Positions 25,961 to 33,833 of a DNA stretch of 36,032 nt are shown here, in pieces. Position numbers and translations under genes: made by a program. Within the stretch, counting starts at the first letter, position 1. Each line of letters begins with the position of its first letter. The notes under the pieces were generated by a model. The model saw only the letters and a list, made by a program, of their open reading frames with translations. It made no database searches and was not told the DNA's origin. Origin of the DNA: Gammaproteobacteria bacterium (GTDB taxonomy: Bacteria > Pseudomonadota > Gammaproteobacteria > GCA-001735895). Location of the stretch: positions 1 through 36,032 of the forward strand of contig JAHEKJ010000029.1 of the NCBI GenBank assembly GCA_024638385.1, written 5' to 3'.

Positions 25961-27093
25961 GCGCGCCCGAAATCGGATTCGATGTCCCCGCCGCGATCGG
26001 CATGCGCATCGACGAGGTCGCGACGCCGGCGCTGCTCATCGATCTCGACGCCTTCGAGCTCAACGTCGCGACGCTGAAGCACCGGCTCGAGGCCGCCGGC
26101 GTCCGCCTGCGCGCGCACGCCAAGACCCACAAGTCGGTCGACATCGCGCGCTACCAGCTCGCCCACGGCGGCGCGATCGGCATCTGCTGCCAGAAAGTCT
26201 CGGAGGCCGAGGTCATGGTCGCCGGCGGCATCGGCGACGTGATGGTATCGAACCAGGTGGTCGATCCGGCCAGGATCGAGCGCCTCGCACGGCTCGCGAC
26301 GCGCGCGCGGATACTCGTTTGCGTCGACGATTCCGGTAACGTCGCCGATCTCGCGGCCGCGGCCCGACGCCACGACGTGACGCTCGAATGCCTGGTCGAA
26401 ATCGATTGCGGCGCCGGCCGCTGCGGCGTCGCCCCGGGCGCACCGGCGGTCGAGATCGCGCAGGCGATCGCGACGGCGCCCGGCCTCGCTTTCGCCGGCC
26501 TGCAGGCATACCAGGGCGCGGCGCAACATATTCGCGACCACGCGGCGCGCGCGGCGGCGATCGCGACCGCCGCCGGACACACCGCGGACACGCTGGCGCT
26601 GCTGCGCGCGGCCGGGCTCGACTGCGCCATCGTCGCCGGTGCCGGAACCGGCAGCTACGCTTTCGAGGCGGCGTCGGGGGTCTATAACGAAATGCAGTGT
26701 GGCTCGTATATCTTCATGGATGCCGACTATCAGCGGGTGCGCGACGCGCGCGGCGAGCCGATCGGCGAATTCGCCAACAGCCTTTTCATATTGACTTCGA
26801 TCATGTCCAAGCCGCGTGCCGGCGCCGCGGTCTGCGACGCCGGGCTCAAGGTCATGAGCCTCGATTCCGGGCTGCCGGTCGTTTTCGACCGCAGCGATAT
26901 CGAGTACGTCAACTGCTCGGACGAACACGGCGTGCTTGCCGACCCGGCGGACCGGCTGGCGTTGAACGACCGCCTGCGGCTCGTGCCCGGGCATTGCGAT
27001 CCGACCTGCAATCTGCACGACTGGTACGTCGGGCTGCGCGGCGAGCGCGTCGAGTGCCTGTGGCCGGTCAGCGCGCGCGGCAAGTCCTGGTAG
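25957..27093 (+). CDS. bhcC: beta-Hydroxyaspartate aldolase (BhcC-like, D-threonine-aldolase family)
   Basis: A 378-residue PLP and divalent-metal enzyme. The match to Paracoccus BhcC as I remember it is strong from end to end: GFDVPAAIGM, AHAKTHKSVD with PLP Lys56, GICCQKVSEAEV, VEIDCGAGRCGV, GLQAYQGAAQH, NEMQCGSYIFMDADYQR, FILTSIMS, DAGLKVMSLDSGLPVVF, CSDEHGV, the metal site GHCDPTC (His346, Cys347), and WPVSARGKSW at the end. BhcC condenses glycine with glyoxylate to beta-hydroxyaspartate in the cytoplasm. It overlaps the dehydratase stop by four bases and is followed by a terminator for the opposing unit. 3-hydroxy-D-aspartate aldolase is the other name for this family. Confidence 0.92.
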   Translation: MSAPEIGFDVPAAIGMRIDEVATPALLIDLDAFELNVATLKHRLEAAGVRLRAHAKTHKSVDIARYQLAHGGAIGICCQKVSEAEVMVAGGIGDVMVSNQVVDPARIERLARLATRARILVCVDDSGNVADLAAAARRHDVTLECLVEIDCGAGRCGVAPGAPAVEIAQAIATAPGLAFAGLQAYQGAAQHIRDHAARAAAIATAAGHTADTLALLRAAGLDCAIVAGAGTGSYAFEAASGVYNEMQCGSYIFMDADYQRVRDARGEPIGEFANSLFILTSIMSKPRAGAAVCDAGLKVMSLDSGLPVVFDRSDIEYVNCSDEHGVLADPADRLALNDRLRLVPGHCDPTCNLHDWYVGLRGERVECLWPVSARGKSW

Positions 27094-27095
27094 CC

Positions 27096-27123
27096 AAAAA
27101 AAACGCCGACACGAGGCCGGCGT
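27096..27123 (-). terminator. Rho-independent terminator of the aminotransferase unit
   Basis: On the minus strand ACGCCG and CGGCGT (27123-27118 with 27108-27103) form a six-base stem around a nine-base loop, directly followed by eight T residues (27103-27096). It lies after the aminotransferase stop and immediately next to the bhcC stop, so it also marks the end of the convergent pair. Confidence 0.8.
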
Positions 27124-27142
27124 ACAAACGGAGGAGCAACAA

Positions 27143-28408
27143 TCAGCGACCGTCGAGATGCGCGTTCAGGTCGTCGAGAATCTTCTGCTTGTCGACCTCG
27201 GCGCCCATCTCGATCATCGCGTCGGCGAAGCGGCCGACGATGTCGTTGATGGCAGCCGGGGTCAGCTGGTTCAGAATACCGATACGCACCTGGGTCGGCT
27301 CGGACAGCGTCGGCCAGATCGCGAAACCGCGCGCGCGGCAGTTGCCGACCAGTTCCTTTTCCTTGCCGGCAAGCTCGCCCGGCAGGTTGCAGACGACCAG
27401 GCTGGTCATGTTCGACGTGACTTCGCAGCCCATCGCCTCGACCGCGGCGCGCAGACCCTGCTCGTAGAACGCGTAGTCGGCGGCTTTTTGCTCGCGACCG
27501 TGCTGCAACAGCAGGCGCAAGGCCTCGTGGAAGGACGCGACCGAATACCCGGAATGCGTGCGGTGGTAGGCCGCGGCCTCGACATCTTCGCCGTTGTCGA
27601 TGCACCAGTGGCGTGCACCGAGGATCGGATGATGGTCGTAGCTCGGGCAACCGCGTTGCCTGACCAGATCGATCACCTTGTCGCTGAAGCTGACCGGCGC
27701 GTAGGTGCCCGGCAGGCCGAGAATGCCTTTCTGCGGGCAGGACGCCCAGGTCGTGACCGCCGGATAGTCGTCGATGTCGAAGTAAGCGATGCCGAGGCTC
27801 GAGACGCAGTCGATGATGCCCATGACGTCGTGCTTCGCGCAGGCAGCGTCGAAACCCCGCAGGTCGTTGATGCGGCCGCTGCCGGTCTCCCAGTGCGCCA
27901 TCACGGCCCACATCGGCTTGTGCTCGGCGAGCGCGGCCTCGACGATCTCGCCGGTGACCGACTGGCCATGCGGCACATTGATCGTGACGACGTTGGCCGG
28001 CTTCGGATCCAGCGAATTAGCGGCGAGGTCCTCGCGACTCGACGCTTTCAGGCGCACGTTGAGGTCGTCGATGCCGCTGAAGGTGCCGTTGACGAAGGTC
28101 ACGACGGTGTCGCCCGGCAGGATCGGCGAAAACGCGCAGTCGAGTCCGCTCCAGCCGGTGCCGACGACGGCGTAGGTGTAAACGTTTTTGGTGCCGAAAA
28201 CCTCGCGCAGCATCAGCTTGGCCTCTTTCATGCCGCGAATGACGTCGGCCTGCATGTGGTCGGCGACGCCGGCGGCGGCGAAGCGTTCGAGCACCCGCGG
28301 GTCGGTGTTGCCCGGCCCCGGGCCGGCCGCGAGGGTCTGCGGAATCTCGAGCTGGGGTGGAATCTGGAAATCGTGGTCGTGTTTCTGCACTCTGGCCTGT
28401 GATGTCAT
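27143..28408 (-). CDS. Class V aminotransferase, alanine/ureidoglycine/aspartate--glyoxylate type
   Basis: A 421-residue fold-type I aminotransferase (AGXT-like). Landmarks: AAGPGPGNTDPRVLERFA, VVGTGWSGLDCAFSPILPGD, VPHGQSVTGEIVE, MAHWETGSGRI, GIIDCVSSLG, and PLP Lys227 in CPQKGILGLPG. Enzymes of this group use glyoxylate as amino acceptor, giving glycine. The sequence does not look like Paracoccus BhcA as I remember it, so aspartate--glyoxylate activity is not assured. Ureidoglycine--glyoxylate aminotransferase (PucG type) is a good alternative given the purine context. It is downstream of, and 29 bases from, the IclR regulator, and converges on bhcB-bhcC. GGGAGACGAGACC precedes the ATG. Confidence 0.82.
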   Translation of the reverse strand: MTSQARVQKHDHDFQIPPQLEIPQTLAAGPGPGNTDPRVLERFAAAGVADHMQADVIRGMKEAKLMLREVFGTKNVYTYAVVGTGWSGLDCAFSPILPGDTVVTFVNGTFSGIDDLNVRLKASSREDLAANSLDPKPANVVTINVPHGQSVTGEIVEAALAEHKPMWAVMAHWETGSGRINDLRGFDAACAKHDVMGIIDCVSSLGIAYFDIDDYPAVTTWASCPQKGILGLPGTYAPVSFSDKVIDLVRQRGCPSYDHHPILGARHWCIDNGEDVEAAAYHRTHSGYSVASFHEALRLLLQHGREQKAADYAFYEQGLRAAVEAMGCEVTSNMTSLVVCNLPGELAGKEKELVGNCRARGFAIWPTLSEPTQVRIGILNQLTPAAINDIVGRFADAMIEMGAEVDKQKILDDLNAHLDGR

Positions 28409-28437
28409 GGTCTCGTCTCCCGTGTTCAGTATTCTGT

Positions 28438-29277
28438 TCAGGCACCGTTCGGCCGGCGGCCGCCCAGCGCCTGGGTAATCTCGTCGGCGGTCTGCCGGAT
28501 CGCGACGCCGAGCTCGCCCAGACGGTCGTCGACCATCCGCGCCTTCGGCCCCGACAGCGATATCGCCGCCAGCGCCTGTCCGTTTTCGTCGAAGATCGGC
28601 GCCGCGACGCAGCGCAGGCCGACCGCGTGCTCCTCGTCGTCGAGGGCGTAACCGCGCCCGCGGACGGTTGCGAGTTCTTCGCGCAATTGCGCCGGGTTGT
28701 CGATCGTGCGCTCGGTGTAGCGGCCCAGACCGCGGCGTTCGAGAATCGCCGCGAGCCGGTCGTCGTCGAGATGCGCGAGCAGCGCCTTGCCGACGCCGGA
28801 GGCATGCACCGGCGAACGACTGCCGAGCCGCACGATCATGCGCATGACCTCGCGCGACTCGACCTGGCTGATGAATACGACCTCGCCGTCGTCGATGACG
28901 CCGAGGTTGACGGTCTCGCCGCAGCGCTCCATCAAGGCCTGCATGTGTGGCCGCGCGCCGGCGACGAAATCGCGGCGCTGGACGAAGGCGTTACCCACCG
29001 TGAACGCCTTCAAACCGATATACCAGACGCCGAGTTGCGGATCCTGCTCGACGAAATCGTGTTCTTCGAAGGTGCTGAGCAGGCGATGCGCGGTCGCCGC
29101 CGGAATGCCGAGCTGGTGCGACAGATCGGTCAGGTTCATGCCGTCGGGCGTCTCGGCGAGCCGCTCGAGCAGCAGCAAGGCGCGACTTAACGATTGATTC
29201 TTGCCGTCATTGCCACGATTATTCGACCCCGGTGGCCGGCCGCGCTTGCGTGCGAGGTTGGTAATCGGACTGGTCAT
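28438..29277 (-). CDS. IclR-family transcriptional regulator (BhcR candidate)
   Basis: A 279-residue regulator. A basic RKRGRPPGSN tail precedes the winged HTH (about 28-95; SLSRALLLLERLAE, NLTDLSHQLGIPAATAHRLLSTFEEHDFVEQ), then the IclR effector domain (about 100-275; VQRRDFVAGARPHMQALMERCGETVNLG, HASGVGKALLAHL, GYALDDEEHAVGLRCVAAPIFDENG, AAISLSGPKARM). IclR proteins in glyoxylate gene sets (BhcR, GclR, AllR) commonly respond to glyoxylate, which fits here but is inference. It is the first gene of the iclR-aminotransferase unit; no second regulator is near bhcB-bhcC. An IclR-like half-palindromic site lies in the AT-rich region upstream. Confidence 0.92.
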   Translation of the reverse strand: MTSPITNLARKRGRPPGSNNRGNDGKNQSLSRALLLLERLAETPDGMNLTDLSHQLGIPAATAHRLLSTFEEHDFVEQDPQLGVWYIGLKAFTVGNAFVQRRDFVAGARPHMQALMERCGETVNLGVIDDGEVVFISQVESREVMRMIVRLGSRSPVHASGVGKALLAHLDDDRLAAILERRGLGRYTERTIDNPAQLREELATVRGRGYALDDEEHAVGLRCVAAPIFDENGQALAAISLSGPKARMVDDRLGELGVAIRQTADEITQALGGRRPNGA

Positions 29278-29396
29278 TGCAATACTGTAGCAGCGCGGGC
29301 GCGCCGGAACCTGTTCAAAAACGACATATTTTGTTTAAAAAAAGCTTTCAATTCTTGTATACGCCAATAAGATAATCTGTTAAATATTTGTTTTTA

Positions 29397-29423
29397 TTGA
29401 CCTAAATTGAGATATCTTTTAAT
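29397..29423 (+). promoter_or_regulatory. Possible promoter toward the reductase gene
   Basis: TTGACC (five of six -35 matches) and TTTAAT (29418-29423, five of six -10 matches) are separated by only 15 bases, shorter than the optimum of 17. The predicted start site near 29430 abuts the IclR-like palindrome. Its distance from the reductase ATG (about 190 bases) is a weakness. Confidence 0.3.
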
Positions 29424-29431
29424 TAGCTTTT

Positions 29432-29446
29432 TGGAAATACTTTTCA
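29432..29446. promoter_or_regulatory. IclR-like operator candidate
   Basis: TGGAAATACTTTTCA has five of seven symmetric base pairs about its centre and matches the TGGAAA-N-TTTCCA form of IclR-family sites. It lies 155 bp upstream of the iclR ATG and at the candidate start of the plus-strand promoter. Confidence 0.4.
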
Positions 29447-29470
29447 TTATCTGAAAAAAGTAAAATCTAA

Positions 29471-29541
29471 CACGCCCCGGAAGCGTTTGGCAAGACCGTC
29501 GTGGAAAGCCTGCGCGCGGCCGGGGCAAGCGTCGTTGCGTG
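29471..29541 (+). pseudogene. Possible C-terminal remnant of a lost gene
   Basis: A 23-codon open stretch, starting right after an in-frame TAA, reads HAPEAFGKTVVESLRAAGASVV and ends A-stop (TGA). It has the local GC-rich third-position bias and no ATG or GTG suited to a start. It abuts the AT-rich island, as if an upstream part of a gene had been deleted or replaced. It is too short to assign a family with confidence. Confidence 0.35.
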
Positions 29542-29622
29542 ACGCCGGTTCAGGAATTGTTCAGCCGAATCGACGACACTTCGCGACACATTCCGTTTCG
29601 CAACATCGAGCGTGGAGGCCGA

Positions 29623-30585
29623 ATGCGAATAGCAATCTACGGTAGCGGCGGCGTCGGCGGCTACTTCGGAGGACGACTGGCGCAGCTGGGAAAAGAGGTC
29701 GTCTTCATCGCCCGCAACGAGAACCTGGCGGCGTTACGCTCGCGCGGCCTCAAGGTCGGCAGCATTGCCGGCGATTTCATTCTCGACAAGGTCAAGGCCA
29801 GCGGCAACCCGGCCGAAGTCGGCGTCGTCGACTACGTGCTGTGCGGCGTCAAGACCTGGCAGGTGTCCGGCGCGGCCAGGGCCATGCTGCCAATGGTCGG
29901 ACCCGAAACGCTCGTCATTCCGTTGCAGAACGGGATCGAGGCACCCGATCAACTCATGACCGCGCTGAATCCGGCCAACGTGCTCGGCGGGCTCTGCGCG
30001 ATCGTCGCCTTTCTCGAGGCACCCGGACACATCAAGCATACCGGCGGCAACCCGCTGATCCGTTTCGGTCACCTCGACAATCGTCCCGATGCGCGGGTCA
30101 ACGAACTGGCCGAGGCTTTCAACCACTGCAGCGGCGTCAAGGCCAGCATCCCCGACGACATCCGGGTCGCGATGTGGCAGAAGTTCATGCTGATTACGCC
30201 GTGGAGCGGGCTCGGCTCGGTATCGCGCGCGCCGATCGGCGTGCTGCTCGAACAGCCGGAGACGCGCGCCCTGCTGACCGAGGGGATCGACGAGATTTAC
30301 CGCGTCGGTCGCGCGCGCGGCGTCGGGCTGCCGGAGGACAGCGTCGCCAGAACCCTCGAAACCCTCGACAGCATCACCCCGAATTCGACCACGTCGATGC
30401 AGCGCGACCTGATTCGCGGTCGCCCGTCGGAACTCGACGCGCAATGCGGGGCGGTCGTACGGCTGGGCCTGGAAGCCGGCGTCGACACGCCGGTCAACCG
30501 CTTCTTTCTCTACAGCCTGCGCTCGCTCGAGTTACGCGCCCGCGGGCATCTCAAGTTCAACCGCCGCTCAACGCCGCGCCAGTGA
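29623..30585 (+). CDS. Ketopantoate-reductase-family oxidoreductase (ApbA/PanE-like)
   Basis: A 320-residue NAD(P)H-dependent reductase with an N-terminal Rossmann fold ([23 protein letters not shown], residues 1-23). Further blocks are [35 protein letters not shown]-like [38 protein letters not shown], and [21 protein letters not shown] with the conserved C-terminal polar residues of the family. I start at ATG 29623, with GGAGG four bases upstream, because GTG 29539 would add 28 residues before a family N-terminus. Known members reduce 2-dehydropantoate, but paralogues take other 2-keto or imino acids. It is convergent with malate synthase and overlaps its 3' end by 18 bases. Confidence 0.83.
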   Translation: MRIAIYGSGGVGGYFGGRLAQLGKEVVFIARNENLAALRSRGLKVGSIAGDFILDKVKASGNPAEVGVVDYVLCGVKTWQVSGAARAMLPMVGPETLVIPLQNGIEAPDQLMTALNPANVLGGLCAIVAFLEAPGHIKHTGGNPLIRFGHLDNRPDARVNELAEAFNHCSGVKASIPDDIRVAMWQKFMLITPWSGLGSVSRAPIGVLLEQPETRALLTEGIDEIYRVGRARGVGLPEDSVARTLETLDSITPNSTTSMQRDLIRGRPSELDAQCGAVVRLGLEAGVDTPVNRFFLYSLRSLELRARGHLKFNRRSTPRQ

Positions 30586-32739
30586 CTTGGCCTCGCGGCG
30601 CCGCGGGTGCAGCACGAACTCGGTGTAGCCGTTGGCCAGCTCGCGGCCCTTGAAAACGAGATCGAGCGCGGCCTGAAAGGCGACGCTGGCGTCGAAATCC
30701 GGCGCCATGTCGCGGTACTCGGGATCGCCGGCGTTTTGTCGATCGACGATCTCCGCCATCTTTTCGAAGACCTTGCGTACCTGTTCCGGCGTGGTGATAC
30801 CGTGATGCAACCAGTTGGCGATGTGCTGACTCGAGATCCGCAGCGTCGCGCGATCCTCCATCAGGTTGGTATCGGAAATGTCCGGCACCTTGGAGCAACC
30901 GATGCCCTGCTCGACCCAGCGCACGACGTAGCCGAGGATGCCCTGGGCATTGTTCTCGAGTTCGCGCACGAGTTCGCCATTGGTGATCTTGCGCCCGTCG
31001 AGCAGCGGCAAGGTCAGAATGTCGTCGAGGCTCGCGCGCTGCGCCCGCGCCAGCGATTGCTGGCGCGCGGCGACGTCGACCTGGTGGTAGTGCATCGCGT
31101 GCAGCGCCGCGGCCGTCGGCGACGGTACCCAGGCCGTGTTTGCGCCGGCGCGCGGGTGCGCGATCTTCTGCTGCATCATCGCGCGCATGTTGTCCGGTGC
31201 GGCCCACATGCCCTTGCCGATCTGGGCGTGCCCCGGCAAGCCGCAGGCCAGGCCGATATCGACGTTCCAGTCCTCGTAGGCCAATAGCCAGGTCGAGTTC
31301 TTGATCTCGTTCTTCGGGATCATCGCGTCGGCTTCCATGTCGGTATGGATTTCGTCGCCGGTGCGGTCGAGAAAACCGGTGTTGATGAAAACGACGCGGT
31401 CGCTGGCCGCGCGAATGCATTCCTTCAGGTTGACCGTCGTGCGCCGCTCCTCGTCCATGATGCCGATCTTGAGCGTCTTCGGCTCGAGCCCGAGCGCGTC
31501 CTCGACCATCGCGAACAGCCGGACCGCCTCGGCGACCTCGGCCGGGCCGTGCATCTTGGGCTTGACGATGTAGACGCTGCCGCTGCGGCTATTCCGAAAC
31601 TTGCCGTTGCCGAGCAGGTCGTGCCTGGCCGCGAGCGCGGTCACCATCGCGTCGAGAAAGGTTTCCGGCACTTCCTCGCCGTCGCAGGTGACCGCGTCGG
31701 TGTACATGTGGGTGCCGACGTTGCGCACGAACATCAGGCTGCGGCCGGGCACCTCGAGCGGTTCGCCGTCGGGGCCGATGTACTCGAGGTCCGGGTTGAG
31801 ACTGCGCTCCATCGCCTCCTTGCCGCGCATGACCGTGGCGGTCAGGTCGCCGCGCATCAAACCCATCCAGTTACGGTAGACCCGTACCTTGTCCTCGGCG
31901 TCGACCGCCGCGACCGAGTCCTCGCAATCCATGATCGTCGTGATCGCCGACTCGATACGCACGTCGTAGATACTGGCGAGATCGCCCTGACCGATGTAAT
32001 AGCCTTCGCCGATCAGCAGCTCGATGTGCAGGTTGTTGTGGCGGAACAGGATCGCTTCTGGCTGCTCCGGATCTCCGCGGTAACCGGCGAAGCACTCGCG
32101 CCAGCCCAGCTCGGTCCGGCTGCCGTCGCCCATGACGACGATGAGCTTGCCCGACCTGACCTTGTAGCGCACCGCGTAGCCGTGACTGCCGACCGCCAGC
32201 GGTACCGCCTGGTCGAGGAAGTCGCGGACGTAGCGAATAACCTGATGGCCGCGCACCGGGTTGTACTTCGCGGTGCGCTTGCAGCCGTCGACCTCGAGGA
32301 TCACGTCGGTGCCATAAAGCGCGTCGTAGAGGCTGTACCAGCGCGCATTGGCGGCGTTGAGCGCGTAGCGCGCGTTGTCGACCGGCACGACCAGTTGCGG
32401 CCCGGCGATCTCGCCGACCTCGGGATCGACGTTGTCGGTGGTGACTTCGAAAGGCTCACCCTCGGGCACGAGGTAACCGATTTCCTCGAGAAAGGCCTTG
32501 TAATCGGCCAGCTCGACTCGTCCCGGCTGCTTCTTGTGCCACGCATCGATTTTCCGCTGCAGCTCGTCGCGAAACTCGAGCAGGCGCCGGTTCTCCGGGC
32601 CGAGCTCGGCATTGATTTTGGCAAAGGCCTGCCAGAAATCGGCGGCATCGACGCCGCTGCCCGGCGTTATCTCTTTTTCGATCAGATCGTAGAGGGCGCG
32701 GTCGACACTGAGACCGCTGACTTCAACTCGGTCGCTCAT
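30568..32739 (-). CDS. glcB: Malate synthase G
   Basis: A 723-residue monomeric enzyme that condenses glyoxylate with acetyl-CoA to malate; Escherichia coli GlcB has the same length. Catalytic residues can be placed by alignment to the E. coli numbering I know: Arg339 (FVRNVG), metal ligands Glu430 (GIMDEERR) and Asp458 (NTGFLDR), and base Asp629 (LMEDRATLR). The oxidisable Cys615 matches E. coli Cys617. The start [13 protein letters not shown] has AGGACAG upstream. A -10 of TATACT (32803-32798) without a good -35 may be its promoter. It is the main visible route from glyoxylate to the TCA cycle and complements the hydroxyaspartate genes nearby. Confidence 0.97.
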   Translation of the reverse strand: MSDRVEVSGLSVDRALYDLIEKEITPGSGVDAADFWQAFAKINAELGPENRRLLEFRDELQRKIDAWHKKQPGRVELADYKAFLEEIGYLVPEGEPFEVTTDNVDPEVGEIAGPQLVVPVDNARYALNAANARWYSLYDALYGTDVILEVDGCKRTAKYNPVRGHQVIRYVRDFLDQAVPLAVGSHGYAVRYKVRSGKLIVVMGDGSRTELGWRECFAGYRGDPEQPEAILFRHNNLHIELLIGEGYYIGQGDLASIYDVRIESAITTIMDCEDSVAAVDAEDKVRVYRNWMGLMRGDLTATVMRGKEAMERSLNPDLEYIGPDGEPLEVPGRSLMFVRNVGTHMYTDAVTCDGEEVPETFLDAMVTALAARHDLLGNGKFRNSRSGSVYIVKPKMHGPAEVAEAVRLFAMVEDALGLEPKTLKIGIMDEERRTTVNLKECIRAASDRVVFINTGFLDRTGDEIHTDMEADAMIPKNEIKNSTWLLAYEDWNVDIGLACGLPGHAQIGKGMWAAPDNMRAMMQQKIAHPRAGANTAWVPSPTAAALHAMHYHQVDVAARQQSLARAQRASLDDILTLPLLDGRKITNGELVRELENNAQGILGYVVRWVEQGIGCSKVPDISDTNLMEDRATLRISSQHIANWLHHGITTPEQVRKVFEKMAEIVDRQNAGDPEYRDMAPDFDASVAFQAALDLVFKGRELANGYTEFVLHPRRREAKSLARR

Positions 32740-32828
32740 CGTTAAATCTGTCCTGTGTTCTTGTCGGAGGGGTGGTTGTGCCCCGGCTCAGCGCGCAAGT
32801 ATATCGCCACCCGACCGGAAAACCAGCC

Positions 32829-32850
32829 ACCGGGGGTCGTTTCCCCCGGT
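32829..32850 (-). terminator. Hairpin after the EamA gene
   Basis: A perfect 8-bp stem, ACCGGGGG (32829-32836) with CCCCCGGT (32843-32850), around loop TCGTTT, begins just after the EamA stop codon. On the minus strand it is followed by GGCTGGTTTT rather than a clean U tract, so termination may be inefficient or may need Rho. It would separate EamA from malate synthase. Confidence 0.6.
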
Positions 32851-32851
32851 T

Positions 32852-33742
32852 TCAGACCCGTCGCGGCAACACCGACGGACCGCGGCCTGCCGACCCCAGC
32901 GCCCAGGCGGTATTGATCGCGAGCGTCGACACGACGATCGCGCCGCCGAGAAGCGTGCGCTCGCCGGGGACCTCGTCGAGGACCAGCCAGACCCAGACCG
33001 AACCGAGCACGGTTTCGAGCAGCAGCAGCAAGCCGACCTCGGCGGCCGGAATATAGCGCGGACCGATGAACATCATCGCCGTCGCCAGCGGAATCATGTA
33101 GACCCCCATGATCAGCAGATAGCCCATGTCGGAGACCGTCACGTCGAGCGGCGCGGCCAGCGGCAACATCAGGATCGCGGTCAGCACGCCGCTGCACGAG
33201 ATCGCGGCCAGGGTCGAGCTCTCCGGGTAGCGCCGCGCGAAGGTGAGTCCGCAGGCGAGAAAGAACGCGCCGAGCAGCGCGACCGCGTCGCCGAGCAGGC
33301 TGCTGGTGGCGTCGCCGGTGCCCGACGCGATGACGCCGACGCCGAACGCGACCAGCGCGATCGCGAGCAGCGCGCGCGCCTCGATTTTCTCGCCGAGCAG
33401 GAAGCGGCTGACGATCGCGGCGAACAGCGGCGTGGTCGCGAGGATCACGAGCGCGTTGGCGATGCTGGTATGCGTGATCGCGAACATGAACGAGATGGTG
33501 CCCGCCGAGTAGGCGGCGACCTTGAGCAGCCCCGTGCCCCTCACGCTGCGATACTGCCGCCAGACCCGGTTGGGGTGCATGAAGCTGACGACCAGCCACA
33601 TGCCGAAGGCGAGAAAGAGCGCGCGATAGAAGATGATCGTCCAGTGATCGGCCGCGATCAGGCGCGTCAACAGGCCGTCGGGCGAGATGATGAGCACGCC
33701 CGCCGCGGTAATCGACAGGCCTTTGGCATGGTTCGAAAGCAT
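32852..33742 (-). CDS. EamA/DMT-family transporter
   Basis: A 296-residue inner-membrane protein with about ten hydrophobic helices in two repeats, as in EamA (drug/metabolite) transporters. Repeat 1 covers residues 8-140 (IIFYRALFLAFGMWLVVSFM; AITHTSIANALVILATTPLFAAIVSRFLLGEKI). Repeat 2 covers 148-275 (DAVALLGAFFLACGLTFARRYPES; YIPAAEVGLLLLLETVLGSVWVWLVLDEVPGERTLLGGAIV). The paired Glu/Leu-rich ends of each repeat are the usual EamA marks. Substrate is unknown; an amino acid or metabolite exporter is the usual guess. Divergent from the ThDP enzyme with a 91-base gap. Confidence 0.9.
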   Translation of the reverse strand: MLSNHAKGLSITAAGVLIISPDGLLTRLIAADHWTIIFYRALFLAFGMWLVVSFMHPNRVWRQYRSVRGTGLLKVAAYSAGTISFMFAITHTSIANALVILATTPLFAAIVSRFLLGEKIEARALLAIALVAFGVGVIASGTGDATSSLLGDAVALLGAFFLACGLTFARRYPESSTLAAISCSGVLTAILMLPLAAPLDVTVSDMGYLLIMGVYMIPLATAMMFIGPRYIPAAEVGLLLLLETVLGSVWVWLVLDEVPGERTLLGGAIVVSTLAINTAWALGSAGRGPSVLPRRV

Positions 33743-33833
33743 CGCCGCATTCTAGAGCAAACGCGGCCTCGAATGACAGCCGCCGCGGACGTCCCGCGCG
33801 AGCCTGTCGCGGTGCGAACGAAACGGGTAAACT

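Larger units (their letters stand above)
29278..29622. other. AT-rich intergenic island with control sites and a GC-rich coding remnant
   Basis: This 345-bp gap separates the divergent iclR and ketopantoate-reductase-like genes. About 29317-29470 is strikingly AT-rich against the GC-rich chromosome and has no coding frame. About 29471-29541 returns to typical composition and reads HAPEAFGKTVVESLRAAGA...VVA then TGA, without a start codon, after a TAA at 29468. The rest (29542-29622) is ordinary leader of the reductase gene. The AT-rich part holds promoter-like and IclR-like sites, listed separately. Confidence 0.65.
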
